37,915 nt of DNA from an uncultured Gemmatimonadales bacterium. GTDB lineage: Bacteria; Gemmatimonadota; Gemmatimonadetes; Longimicrobiales; Gaopeijiaceae. Of this stretch, positions 6,819 to 15,297 are shown one piece after another (the first letter of the stretch is position 1; every line of letters starts with the position of its first letter). Where the stretch lies: positions 1 to 37,915 of the forward strand of contig CALJKZ010000748.1 of the NCBI GenBank assembly GCA_937983085.1. Reading direction: 5' to 3'. The notes below the pieces were generated by a model. That model was not told where the DNA came from and ran no database searches. It saw only the letters and a list, made by a program, of their open reading frames with translations. The position numbers and the translations under genes are program-made.

Positions 6819-7513
6819 GCGGCCTGCACATCGCCATCATCATGGACGGCAATGGTCGGTGGGCTCAGGCCAAGGGTCGCCCCCGGGAGTGGGGTCACAG
6901 GAAGGGCGCCGAGTCGGTGCGACGGGTGGTGAGGGCCGCGCCGGATCTCGGCATCGGGACCCTCACGCTGTACGCCTTCTCCTCGGACAACTGGCGTCGT
7001 CCCGAGCGCGAGGTGTCGGTGCTCATGCAGCTCTTCCGACGCTACCTCGCCTCGGAGACCGACGAGCTGCGTGACAGTGGCGTGCGGCTGCGCGTCGTGG
7101 GACGTCGGGACCGCCTCGCCCCCGATCTGGTTCGTCAGATCGAAGCCGCGGAGGCCGCCACCGCCGACTGCGACCGCCTCCTTCTCCGCTTGGCCGTGGA
7201 CTACTCGAGCCGAGACATGCTCCTGGAGGCCGTACGGGAAGCCACCACCGTGTCGGAGCTGGAGCGCCACGACATGGCCGCCCTGTTGGGTCGAGCCATG
7301 AACACCGACGAGCCCGCCCGGGACGTGGACCTCCTCATCCGCACCGGGGGTGAACGGCGCCTGAGCGACTTCCTGCTGTGGGAGTGCGCCTACGCCGAGC
7401 TCCACTTCACATCGGTCATGTGGCCGGAATACGGCGCCGAGCATCTGGAAGCCGCGTTGGCCGACTTCCGCTCCCGCGACCGTCGATTCGGGCAGGTGGT
7501 GGCGGTCTCGTAG
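6815..7513 (+). CDS. uppS: isoprenyl transferase (undecaprenyl diphosphate synthase)
   Basis: Cis-prenyltransferase of 232 residues that extends farnesyl diphosphate with isopentenyl diphosphate to make the C55 carrier lipid for peptidoglycan and other envelope polymers. The pyrophosphate-binding DGNGRWA is at 11-17. SSDNWRRP (56-63) and RTGGERRLSDFLLW (177-190) are the other family motifs. Length is normal. Its ATG overlaps the regulator stop as ATGA, unlike the usual uppS-cdsA arrangement; no cdsA follows. It ends 15 bases before the convergent ada gene. Confidence 0.96.
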   Translation: MSGLHIAIIMDGNGRWAQAKGRPREWGHRKGAESVRRVVRAAPDLGIGTLTLYAFSSDNWRRPEREVSVLMQLFRRYLASETDELRDSGVRLRVVGRRDRLAPDLVRQIEAAEAATADCDRLLLRLAVDYSSRDMLLEAVREATTVSELERHDMAALLGRAMNTDEPARDVDLLIRTGGERRLSDFLLWECAYAELHFTSVMWPEYGAEHLEAALADFRSRDRRFGQVVAVS

Positions 7514-7528
7514 CCGAGTCCCACCGCG

Positions 7529-8548
7529 CTACCGTCGAGCCTGCTCCAGCTCGAGGAGCCTGCGCTTTCTCCACACTCCGCCGCCGTAGCCGCTCAGGCT
7601 GCCGTCAGCCCGGACCACGCGGTGGCACGGAATGATGACTGCCAGCGCGTTGGCTCCGTTGGCGGTTCCCACCGCCCTTACCGCCCCCGGACGTCCCACC
7701 GACTCGGCAATGTCGGCGTACGAACGGGTCTCGCCGTAGGGGATGGCGCGGAGCGCGTCCCACACCGCCTCCTGGAAGTCACTCCCGGCTGGGCGCAGGG
7801 GCAGATCGAAGGTCCTGCGGGTTCCTGCGAAGTACTCCGCCAACTGACGCTCCAGGGCGTCGGACACGGGCGTCGACCCCGGGGCGAAGACGAGTCCGGA
7901 GCGGAGGCCCACCCGCTTCACCTGGGCCTGCAGGCCCCGCCGATCGATGAACTCCACCAGATGGACGGCGTCGTCGCTGGTGGCCGCCAGCATGGGACCC
8001 AGGGGCGTGGCGATCCGGGACACGTGGGCGACGGTGGCCGCACCTACCGACGTGGGAGCGTCGCCGAAGTACCGCCGGAATGCCTCCTGGAAGCCCGAAA
8101 GCGAATCGTACCCCACCTCGAAGGCGGCGCGACTCACGCCCTCTCCGTCCTGCACACGACCCAGCGCGGCACCGAGCCGACGCGCGCGACTGTAGGCGTG
8201 GAAGGTCATTCCATGGGTGTCCTTGAACCAGCGCCGCACCCGCGACGGACTCAGGCCGCGCTCGCGGACGTCCTGGTCGGTCCATCGGCGGGTGGGGTCG
8301 TCTTCGACGGCCTCGAGGAGAGGGCGGACCCACGAAGGAGCCTCCCCTCCCTGCTCCAGCGGCCGGCATCGTCGGCACGGCCGGTAGCCGGCGCTGAGGG
8401 CCTCCTCGGCCTCGGCGAAGAAGGAGATGTTCTTGCGGAGGGGTTTTCGCGCCGAGCACGTCGGCCTGCAGAAGATTCCCGTGGTGCGGACGCCGGTGTA
8501 GAAGACGCCGTCGTAGCTGGGGTCCCGCTGGAGAAAGGCCTCGATCAT
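7529..8548 (-). CDS. ada: Ada-type methyltransferase/AraC transcriptional activator
   Basis: Three-domain Ada protein. An N-terminal zinc site has Cys27, Cys31, Cys58 and Cys61 and accepts methyl groups from phosphotriesters. A middle AraC-type helix-turn-helix follows. The C-terminal O6-methylguanine methyltransferase has the active-site Pro-Cys-His-Arg-Val at about Cys308. In the Ada family, self-methylation turns the protein into an activator of its own promoter. The ATG at 8548 is chosen because GGAG lies 8 bases upstream and homology begins just after it; an ATG at 8581 would add 11 residues. The gene runs divergently from the LuxR-type regulator. Confidence 0.92.
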   Translation of the reverse strand: MIEAFLQRDPSYDGVFYTGVRTTGIFCRPTCSARKPLRKNISFFAEAEEALSAGYRPCRRCRPLEQGGEAPSWVRPLLEAVEDDPTRRWTDQDVRERGLSPSRVRRWFKDTHGMTFHAYSRARRLGAALGRVQDGEGVSRAAFEVGYDSLSGFQEAFRRYFGDAPTSVGAATVAHVSRIATPLGPMLAATSDDAVHLVEFIDRRGLQAQVKRVGLRSGLVFAPGSTPVSDALERQLAEYFAGTRRTFDLPLRPAGSDFQEAVWDALRAIPYGETRSYADIAESVGRPGAVRAVGTANGANALAVIIPCHRVVRADGSLSGYGGGVWRKRRLLELEQARR

Positions 8549-8637
8549 GACGGGCTCCGGAGGTAGGACTTTTTCGTTCATGGTGTGGAATCTGGAGGTC
8601 CGGGAGCCACGTCTCCACCGAAGAATCGACAGGGAAT

Positions 8638-8666
8638 TCTGTACGACGCTCGATTGCCCCGAGCAA
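8638..8666 (-). promoter_or_regulatory. putative ada promoter
   Basis: On the minus strand TTGCTC (8666-8661) and TACAGA (8643-8638) are 17 bases apart, about 90 bases before the ada start. The palindrome cluster at 8671-8711 sits immediately upstream of the -35 box, where an activator would bind. Confidence 0.45.
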
Positions 8667-8670
8667 CCTG

Positions 8671-8711
8671 TCTACGTCGACCTACGTAGAGGTCGTACGT
8701 CATCGATGACG
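8671..8711. promoter_or_regulatory. palindrome cluster between ada and the LuxR-type gene
   Basis: TCTACGT (8671-8677) and ACGTAGA (8684-8690) form a perfect inverted repeat with a 6-base spacer. A perfect 14-bp palindrome, CGTCATCGATGACG, lies at 8698-8711. A further TACGTAGA (8751-8758) and CTACGTTGACC (8786-8796) follow. These look like binding sites for a dimeric regulator controlling one or both divergent genes. The regulator is not known. Confidence 0.5.
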
Positions 8712-8842
8712 CAGATTCGAGCGTCAGAAACCGGTAGCAGGTCCGCCGCCTACGTAGATGGCTCGCGCAGCGACGGACTCGACCCCTACGTTGACCGGTG
8801 TCCCGAGGCTGCGTCTTCGGGCCACGGAAGGATACGCACCCC

Positions 8843-11800
8843 ATGAATACGTCGCTCGCCGCATCCAGCCGGAGCTCGCTGCCCGATCGGCTTCCCCTCA
8901 TCGGTCGGACCGACGAGCTGGCCCGCCTCGAGTCCCTCATGGAGAACGGTGGCGGCGAGTCGCGCATCGTCTTCGTCCGGGGCGAATCCGGCGTGGGCAA
9001 GACACGGCTCGCCCAGGAGTTGGCCATCCGGGCGCGCGGGCGGAGCTGGGACGTGGCCCTGGGCCGGGCGTATCCCGTGGAAGCGGGCACTCCGTACGCC
9101 ATCTTCGCCGACGCGTGGCTTCCCATCCTCTCGGGGATGGACCCCAGCACCCTCACCGTGCTGAGCCGGGGAGGCGAAGCCGAGCTCCGCTACCTCTTCC
9201 CCGCGCTGAGCCGGGGCGACGTGGACGCCGACGCGGCCTCGTCGGAGGAGCCCGAAGAGTTTCGCACCCGCCTCATGTGGAACTTCGCCGAGTTCCTCAA
9301 GCGCTACGCGGCACGACAACCCGTGCTGCTCGTACTCGACGACGTCCAGTGGGCCGACGATTCGTCCATCGAGCTCATGCATTTCCTGGCTCGACAGATT
9401 TCCGGTGAGCCCATCCTCATCGTCTGCACGTACAACGACCAGGCCCGTGATCAGAACCGGCACCTGGTGGAGGCGGAACGCTCGTTGTCGTCCATCGGGG
9501 CGGGAGAGGTGCTCCGGCTCGAGGCACTCTCGCGAGGCCAGGTCCTGGAGCTGGTCTCCCGCACGTTCAGCGTCGACTCCGACGTCGTGCGCGACTTCAG
9601 CGGCGTGCTCTACGGTTGGACCCGGGGCAACACATTCTTCGTGGAAGAGGTGCTCAAGGCCCTGATCGGAGGCGGCCGACTCACCATGGAGAGCGGGGCG
9701 TGGATCGGGTGGGACGCCACCGACTTCGATCTTCCAGGCTCCATCCGCGACGCCATCATGGCCCGGGTGGCGCGGCTGGGCGACGCCGCGCGGCGCGTGG
9801 TAGAAATCGCCTCGGTGGTGGGAAACCGCGTGACGTATGACGTCCTCGAGTCCATCACCCGCCTGCCCGCCGAGGACGTGCTGAACGGGCTCGAGGAGCT
9901 CAGCGCCCACGGCGTCCTCGACGAGCACGCCGAGGCCGGCGCGGTGGTCTACGACTTCCGGTACCCCCTGGTGCGGCAGACCCTCTACGAGGAGTTCGGC
10001 TTGCAGCGGGTCCGGGTGTTGCACGGCGCGGTGGCCGAGGCCCTGGAAGCCCACTACGGATCGCAGTCGGTGGAGCACGCCGACGAACTGGCCTTCCACT
10101 TCGCGCGCTCCGATGGCTCGCGGCTTCGGGAGAAAGCGACCCGGTACCTCATCGCCGCGGGAGAGAAGGCCTTCGACCAGCGCGCCGACCAGGAGGCCGT
10201 TCGCTACTTCCAGGGAGCCCTGGAGCGCATCGACCCCGGGAGCGACGAAGGCTCCGATCGCCTCGCCCGCGTGGTCCCGCTCCTGGCCCGGGCGTACACC
10301 CACCTGGGACGGTTCGACGAGGCCGTGGAGCTCTGGTCCCGGGCCCTCGAGGCCGTGGCCGGCGACGATCCGGAACGGGCTAACCTCTTCCGGGCGCTGG
10401 GCATGACCCACGTCTGGCGGGGTCGGCACGACGACGCCGCCGAGGCCTTCCAGGAGGGCTTGGAGGTCGCCGAGGCCGCGGGCGACACCACCGCCACCGT
10501 CCGCCTCCTGGTGGCCAAAGCCCACGGGCTCCACGAGCTGGGCAGGGCCGACGACGCGCTGGAGACCCTCCACGCTGCGCTTCCCGTGGCCGACGAGATC
10601 GGCGACCCGGCGCTGTTGGCGCGTGTGCACCGAGCCCTGGCCCTCCTCCACGTGTGGGTGGGCCCGCCGGAGGCGGCCGAGAAGCACGGCACCAAGGCCA
10701 TGGAGCTGGCCCAGGAGGTGGGCAACCTCTCCATCGAGTTCTGGGCGCGCTGGGGGCTCGCCGTGCTCACGGGCATGCGGGGCGACACCGAAGGGATGGC
10801 CGACGCCATCGAGGCGGTGACCGAGATCGCCGACCGGGCGCGGTCACCCGTGCTGCGTCTGTGGACGGCCGACATGTCGGTGGAGCTCGCCTACGGCCGG
10901 GGCGACTGGGATGCGGGTCTGGCCAGGGGCGAACAGGCCATTGCGGTGGCCCGCTCTCTGAACCAGCGCACGCTCCTGCCCCGGCTCCTGGTGTGGACGT
11001 CACAGTTCCACCTGGCCCGCAAGGATCTGGAGCGGGCCGAGGCGCTCATCGAGGAAGCCGCGGCGATGGCCGGCATCGGTCAGGACCAGTCGCGGGACGT
11101 TCATCAGGTGGTGCCGACGTACATCGGGCTGGCCACGTATCAGGTGGCTCTGGGCGACTACGACGACGCCATCGCTTCCGCGGAGACGGGCCTCGAGATC
11201 GCCGAGGGTACGGGGTACATCCTGTGGGCCCTACACCAGCTTCTTCCAGTCCTCGCAGAAGCGTGCCTCTGGTCCGGTCACATCGATCGGGCGGAGGAGG
11301 TGGGCCAGCGCCTTCGCGCGTACGCGGAGAAGATCGACCACCGGCTGGGTCGGGCGTGGGCCGATGCGTGCGACTCCCTGGTCATCTGGAAGCGGGGAGA
11401 TCCCGAGGGGGCCGTGGACCTCATGCGCGAAGCCGCCGACGAGTTGGAAGCCATACCCATGATCTGGCCGGCGACCCGACTGCGGCGCCAACTCGCCGGA
11501 CGGCTCAGCGACATCGGTCGGAAGGGCGAGGCGATCAGGGAGTTGGATCGGGTCCACGCGGTGTGCGTGAGGGTCCGGGCCGGCCTCGAGCTGGAGAAGA
11601 CGCGGGCCATGTATCGCGAGAACGGCCTGCGTCCGCCTCCCATGCCCACCACCGACAACGAACTGGGCCTCACGGCCACCGAGCTGAAGGTGGCCACCCT
11701 GGCCGCCCAGGGTCTCAGCAACAAAGCCATCGGGAGCCAGTTGCGATGCGCCACCCGCACGGTGAGCACCCACCTGTCCAACATCTACACCAAGCTCGAT

Positions 11801-11866
11801 ATCGGCGGCTCCGGGGCTCGCATCCGCCTGGGTCAGGTCATGCGCGAGGCGGGCTTCGTGGACTGA
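8843..11866 (+). CDS. large ATP-binding LuxR family transcriptional regulator
   Basis: 1007-residue MalT/LAL-type regulator. The N-terminal AAA ATPase has Walker A GESGVGKT (47-54) and Walker B LLVLDDVQW (162-170). A long helical middle region (about 400-930) looks like TPR repeats with alternating Ala/Leu/Glu patterns. The C-terminus is a LuxR helix-turn-helix with Leu-Thr-Ala-Thr-Glu-Leu-Lys-Val, then Gly-Leu-Ser-Asn-Lys-Ala-Ile and Val-Ser-Thr-His-Leu-Ser-Asn-Ile-Tyr. Such proteins bind ATP and an inducer and then activate transcription. The start is set by GGAAGGA (8826-8832), ten bases before the ATG. The inducer and targets are unknown; no obvious target operon lies beside it. Confidence 0.92.
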   Translation: MNTSLAASSRSSLPDRLPLIGRTDELARLESLMENGGGESRIVFVRGESGVGKTRLAQELAIRARGRSWDVALGRAYPVEAGTPYAIFADAWLPILSGMDPSTLTVLSRGGEAELRYLFPALSRGDVDADAASSEEPEEFRTRLMWNFAEFLKRYAARQPVLLVLDDVQWADDSSIELMHFLARQISGEPILIVCTYNDQARDQNRHLVEAERSLSSIGAGEVLRLEALSRGQVLELVSRTFSVDSDVVRDFSGVLYGWTRGNTFFVEEVLKALIGGGRLTMESGAWIGWDATDFDLPGSIRDAIMARVARLGDAARRVVEIASVVGNRVTYDVLESITRLPAEDVLNGLEELSAHGVLDEHAEAGAVVYDFRYPLVRQTLYEEFGLQRVRVLHGAVAEALEAHYGSQSVEHADELAFHFARSDGSRLREKATRYLIAAGEKAFDQRADQEAVRYFQGALERIDPGSDEGSDRLARVVPLLARAYTHLGRFDEAVELWSRALEAVAGDDPERANLFRALGMTHVWRGRHDDAAEAFQEGLEVAEAAGDTTATVRLLVAKAHGLHELGRADDALETLHAALPVADEIGDPALLARVHRALALLHVWVGPPEAAEKHGTKAMELAQEVGNLSIEFWARWGLAVLTGMRGDTEGMADAIEAVTEIADRARSPVLRLWTADMSVELAYGRGDWDAGLARGEQAIAVARSLNQRTLLPRLLVWTSQFHLARKDLERAEALIEEAAAMAGIGQDQSRDVHQVVPTYIGLATYQVALGDYDDAIASAETGLEIAEGTGYILWALHQLLPVLAEACLWSGHIDRAEEVGQRLRAYAEKIDHRLGRAWADACDSLVIWKRGDPEGAVDLMREAADELEAIPMIWPATRLRRQLAGRLSDIGRKGEAIRELDRVHAVCVRVRAGLELEKTRAMYRENGLRPPPMPTTDNELGLTATELKVATLAAQGLSNKAIGSQLRCATRTVSTHLSNIYTKLDIGGSGARIRLGQVMREAGFVD

Positions 11867-11911
11867 CTCGGCGAGCGCCCGAAAGGCGGCCGCGCCACGG
11901 GTCCGGGTGGA

Positions 11912-12589
11912 TCAGGGGGTCCGTTCGAGAACGCCGTCGGCCAGGTGCCAGTGCTCGTCGGCTAGGACCCGGCTGTCCGACTCGTCGTGGCTCACCAGCA
12001 CCAACGGCACCCGCGCGGCAGAAGCCCATTCGCGCACCTTCCCGGCCAGCTTGTCGCGAAGCGGTCGGTCCAGGGCGGAGAAGGGCTCGTCGAGAAGGAG
12101 AAGAGCCGGAGAGGTCAGGAGAGCACGTCCCACCGCCACCCGCTGACGTTCTCCGCCGGAGAGTCGTCGGGGCCGTCGATCCAACAGATGCGCGACCTCC
12201 AGGAGGTCCGCCTTGGACCGGACCTGCTCCGGGGTGGCTCCACCGTACGCGAGGTTCTCGGCGACGCTGAGATGCGGGAAGAGGGAAGCCTCCTGAGGCA
12301 CCCATCCCACGGCCCGCTCCCACGGCGGCACCGCCACGCCGGCTTCCGAGTCCAGCCACGTGGACTCGCCGAAGACGACGGTCCCCTCGGCCCTCCGCTC
12401 CACCCCGGCCAGTACACGCAGGAGGGTGCTCTTACCCGCACCCGAGGGGCCCACGATGGCCACGGCCGTGCTCTCCGTCTCGAGGCGGAGACGTAGGCCC
12501 CGCTCGCCGAAGTCCACGTCGACGTCCAGCGTCCATCCACCGAAGCCGTCGATGGCCACGGCCTCGGGCCTCCGCGCGTCAGCGCCCAT
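11912..12589 (-). CDS. modC: molybdate ABC transporter ATP-binding protein (ModC-like)
   Basis: Cytoplasmic ATPase subunit of 225 residues. Walker A GPSGAGKST (47-55), Q-loop in VPQEASLFP, signature LSGGERQ (143-149), Walker B LLLLDEP (163-169) and the Ser-His-Asp switch are all present. It is much shorter than E. coli-type ModC (about 350 residues) because it lacks the C-terminal MOP/TOBE molybdate-sensing domain. The ATG overlaps the end of the modA-modB fusion gene by 11 bases. Tungstate or another oxyanion as substrate cannot be excluded. Confidence 0.9.
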   Translation of the reverse strand: MGADARRPEAVAIDGFGGWTLDVDVDFGERGLRLRLETESTAVAIVGPSGAGKSTLLRVLAGVERRAEGTVVFGESTWLDSEAGVAVPPWERAVGWVPQEASLFPHLSVAENLAYGGATPEQVRSKADLLEVAHLLDRRPRRLSGGERQRVAVGRALLTSPALLLLDEPFSALDRPLRDKLAGKVREWASAARVPLVLVSHDESDSRVLADEHWHLADGVLERTP

Positions 12590-14171
12590 GATCTTCCCTC
12601 TCGCGCCGGCGCTGACGGCGATTCAAGGACTCGAAGCCGATGAGGGCCAGCAGGGAGAGGACCACGCTGGCGCCCACCAGGACCCACGTCGCCTCCCGTC
12701 CCGTTGGAGCCTCGAGGAGCGTGTACACCGCCAGGGCGATGGTGCGAGTGCTCCCTTCCACGTTGCCGGCGAGAACCACGGTGGCTCCGAACTCACCCAG
12801 CGCCCGGGCGAAGGCCAGCACGGCTCCCGCGGCGATGCCGGGGAACGCCAACGGCAGCGACACGCGGAGGAAGGTGCGACGCGGAGGCTCGCCCAGAGTC
12901 CACGACAGCTCCTCGAAGAGCGGGTCGACGGCCTCGAAGGCACCGCGAGCCGCCAGGACGTAGAGCGGAAACCCAACGACCACAGCCGCCAGCGTGGCCC
13001 CCACCAGCGTGAAGGGAACGGAGATGCCCATCGCCTGGAGCACCCCGCCCAGGGGACCCTGACGTCCGAGGAGGGCCAGAAGGAGGAAGCCGGTGACGAC
13101 GGGCGGCATGACGAGAGGCGCCAGCACCAGGGTGGAGACCAGCGTCTTGCCGGGGAAATCATGACGAGCCAGGAGCCACCCGAGGCCTACCGCCGGACCG
13201 AGGCCGAGGAGGGTGGCCAGGAAGGCCACGAGGAGGGAGAGCCGCACCGCCGAGAACACCGACGGGAGCTCAGCCTCAGTGGGCGAAGCCTGCCCGCCGG
13301 GACGGGCGTCGCCCGTGGCGGCAGCGCCGCTCGGTGGAGGCACGCCGGCCTCGCTCCCCGCCCGAAAGCCCGAGCCACGGAAGACCGGCTCGGCCGTGGG
13401 GCCGGAAAGAAACGCGACGAATCGGGCCGCGGCGGCCGGGCGGGAGGAGGCTGCGAGAACGGCCGCCTGGTACGTCACGGGTGAGGATGCCCCCGGTGGG
13501 AACGAGAAGGCGGTCGTCACGGCGGGCTCGCCGAGGGCGTCGGTCCGGTACACGACACCTGCATCCACCTCCCCGCGCGCCACCCACTCCAGAACGCCAC
13601 GGGCTGATCCGGCCGTCACGACGTTCCCGCGAACCTCGTCCCACACGCCGGATGCCGTGAGCGCGCGTCGTGCATAGCGGCCGGCGGGCACGCTCTCTCC
13701 TCCCAGGGCGAGGATCCCGACGCGGGCCAAGTCGGTGGGAGACCGAATGGCGGATCCTGCCCCGGCCGGGACCACCACCACGAGTTCGTTGCCGGCGACC
13801 GTGACCGGAGGCCCGATGAGGAGGTCGCGTTCGGCAAGCCATTCCATCCACGCCACGTCGGCGGAGACGATGACGTCGGCGGGCGCACCTGCCTCGATCT
13901 GGACGGCGAGTCGTGAGGTGGCATCGAAGGAGTACGTGGGCTCGGTGCCGCCGTCGGCCGCGAACCCTTGTCCCACCAGGGGCAGGACGTCGGTGAGGCT
14001 CGATGCAGCGAGCACCAGCAAGGGCGGCTCGGATCCAACGTCCGTCCCGCGCTGCACGGCACTCTCACCACCCGATGACTGACCGACGGCGGGAACGGCG
14101 GCGGCCGCGGTCATCGCCAAGACGATGCCGTAGCGGACGAGGGTACGGAGGGTGGGGACGCCGGGATCCAT
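12579..14171 (-). CDS. ModA-ModB fusion: molybdate-binding protein joined to permease
   Basis: 530-residue chain with two normally separate subunits. Residues 1-31 are a signal peptide. Residues about 50-255 are a ModA-type oxyanion-binding protein (Leu-Ala-Ala-Ser-Ser-Leu-Thr-Asp and Gly-Ala-Pro-Ala-Asp-Val-Ile-Val-Ser-Ala-Asp). A flexible Gly/Ala/Pro linker follows at about 257-287. The remainder is a ModB permease with about five to six helices, Pro-Leu-Val-Met-Pro-Pro-Val-Val-Thr-Gly-Phe and the ATPase-contacting loop ending Ala-Arg-Ala-Leu-Gly-Glu-Phe-Gly-Ala-Thr. The frame runs through both parts without a stop, so this is a genuine fusion. It forms an operon with modC and imports molybdate (or tungstate) from the periplasm. 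Two copies per transporter would tether two binding domains. Confidence 0.9.
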   Translation of the reverse strand: MDPGVPTLRTLVRYGIVLAMTAAAAVPAVGQSSGGESAVQRGTDVGSEPPLLVLAASSLTDVLPLVGQGFAADGGTEPTYSFDATSRLAVQIEAGAPADVIVSADVAWMEWLAERDLLIGPPVTVAGNELVVVVPAGAGSAIRSPTDLARVGILALGGESVPAGRYARRALTASGVWDEVRGNVVTAGSARGVLEWVARGEVDAGVVYRTDALGEPAVTTAFSFPPGASSPVTYQAAVLAASSRPAAAARFVAFLSGPTAEPVFRGSGFRAGSEAGVPPPSGAAATGDARPGGQASPTEAELPSVFSAVRLSLLVAFLATLLGLGPAVGLGWLLARHDFPGKTLVSTLVLAPLVMPPVVTGFLLLALLGRQGPLGGVLQAMGISVPFTLVGATLAAVVVGFPLYVLAARGAFEAVDPLFEELSWTLGEPPRRTFLRVSLPLAFPGIAAGAVLAFARALGEFGATVVLAGNVEGSTRTIALAVYTLLEAPTGREATWVLVGASVVLSLLALIGFESLNRRQRRREREDHGR

Positions 14172-14234
14172 GGGCGGGTCAGCCTACCCGGCCCGCGGGT
14201 TGCTGGCAACGGCGGGAGGGCGATCTTTCCGGGC

Positions 14235-14681
14235 ATGGTACGCGAACCCTTTCAGGCTCCTCCTGCGGGCACGCCGGTTGCGGAAACCATCATCGGCGTC
14301 CGCACCTCCGAGCTCGATTCGTTCGGGCACGTCAATCACGCCGTCTACCTGAACTACTTCGAGCACGCCCGCTTCGAAGCGCTGTCGGAGGCGGGCTTCA
14401 GCTGGGGCGTTCTCGCCGAGCGGGAGTGGGCCATCTTCGTGGTCCGGATCGAGGTCGACTACCTGGCCGAGGGGAAGCGGGAGGACGAGTTCCTCATCCG
14501 GACGTGGGCCGACTCCTTCCGCCGCACGAGCATGGTCCTTGCCCAGGAGATGGTGCGTACCGACGACCCTTCCATCGTGGTGGCCCGCGCTCGCGTGACC
14601 GCCGTGTGGATCGGTCCGGACCGCAAGCCCATGCGGGTCCCCGACGACGTCCAGGCCGGGCTGTCGGGATCCGGCGCCTGA
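14235..14681 (+). CDS. acyl-CoA thioesterase, 4-hydroxybenzoyl-CoA thioesterase (hotdog) family
   Basis: 148-residue hotdog-fold thioesterase. The motif Asp-Ser-Phe-Gly-His-Val-Asn-His (28-35) followed by Tyr-Leu-Asn-Tyr-Phe-Glu-His-Ala-Arg is the YbgC/FadM-type active site, with Asp28 as the likely catalytic residue. Such enzymes hydrolyse acyl-CoA; the preferred chain is not visible. It is divergent from modAB and 35 bases upstream of pyrE on the same strand, so the two may share a transcript. Confidence 0.88.
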   Translation: MVREPFQAPPAGTPVAETIIGVRTSELDSFGHVNHAVYLNYFEHARFEALSEAGFSWGVLAEREWAIFVVRIEVDYLAEGKREDEFLIRTWADSFRRTSMVLAQEMVRTDDPSIVVARARVTAVWIGPDRKPMRVPDDVQAGLSGSGA

Positions 14682-14716
14682 GTGACCTCCACCACCGACC
14701 ACCCACCGGACACCGA

Positions 14717-15295
14717 ATGACCGATACTGCCCAGAAGACGAGTAGGGAACGGCTCCGCGACCTCCTGGTCGAGCGCTCCGTGCGCCTCGGCGACTTCACC
14801 CTCGCCAGCGGTGCGAAGTCGGACTACTACATCGATGCCCGGCGGACGACGATGTCCGCCGAGGGGCAACGTCTTCTGGGCGAGGTGGCGTACTCGGCCA
14901 TCCGCGAAAGCGGGCTCGACCCGACGCATGTCGGCGGGCTGACGCTGGGCGCCGATCCGGTGGCGTACGCCATCGCCCATCGGAGCGCCCTGGAAGGACA
15001 CCACATCGACGCCTTCACCGTGCGCAAGCGGGCGAAGGATCACGGGACAGGGCAGCGCGTGGAAGGTGGGCTCACGGACCGCGGGCGCGTTCTGATGGTC
15101 GAGGACACCATGACCACGGGCCGAAGCACCATGGAAGCCGTGGAAGCCGTGCGGACCATGGGCGCCGAGATCGTCGGCGTGCTCACCGTGGTGAACCGGT
15201 CGGCGGGGGCGGAGGACTTCTACCGCCAGCAGGGCCTGTCGCTCATCTCCCTTTTTTCCGGAGATGATCTGCTGAGGGCTGCGAAGGGCGGGTGA
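14717..15295 (+). CDS. pyrE: orotate phosphoribosyltransferase
   Basis: 192-residue pyrimidine enzyme joining orotate to PRPP to give OMP. N-terminal Phe-Thr-Leu-Ala-Ser-Gly-Ala-Lys-Ser-Asp-Tyr-Tyr-Ile-Asp (27-40) is the typical substrate region. A flexible Lys-rich loop with Arg-Lys-Arg-Ala-Lys-Asp-His-Gly is at 103-110, and the PRPP loop VEDTMTTGRS is at 128-137. The ATG at 14717 gives the standard N-terminus; the open frame extends over 700 bases upstream without homology. The stop is two bases from the convergent mazF stop. Confidence 0.95.
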   Translation: MTDTAQKTSRERLRDLLVERSVRLGDFTLASGAKSDYYIDARRTTMSAEGQRLLGEVAYSAIRESGLDPTHVGGLTLGADPVAYAIAHRSALEGHHIDAFTVRKRAKDHGTGQRVEGGLTDRGRVLMVEDTMTTGRSTMEAVEAVRTMGAEIVGVLTVVNRSAGAEDFYRQQGLSLISLFSGDDLLRAAKGG

Positions 15296-15297
15296 TA

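Noticed and set aside
8786..10687. 633-aa minus-strand open frame
   Set aside because: It lies wholly opposite the LuxR-type regulator, whose domains are clear. Long antisense frames are expected at this GC content.
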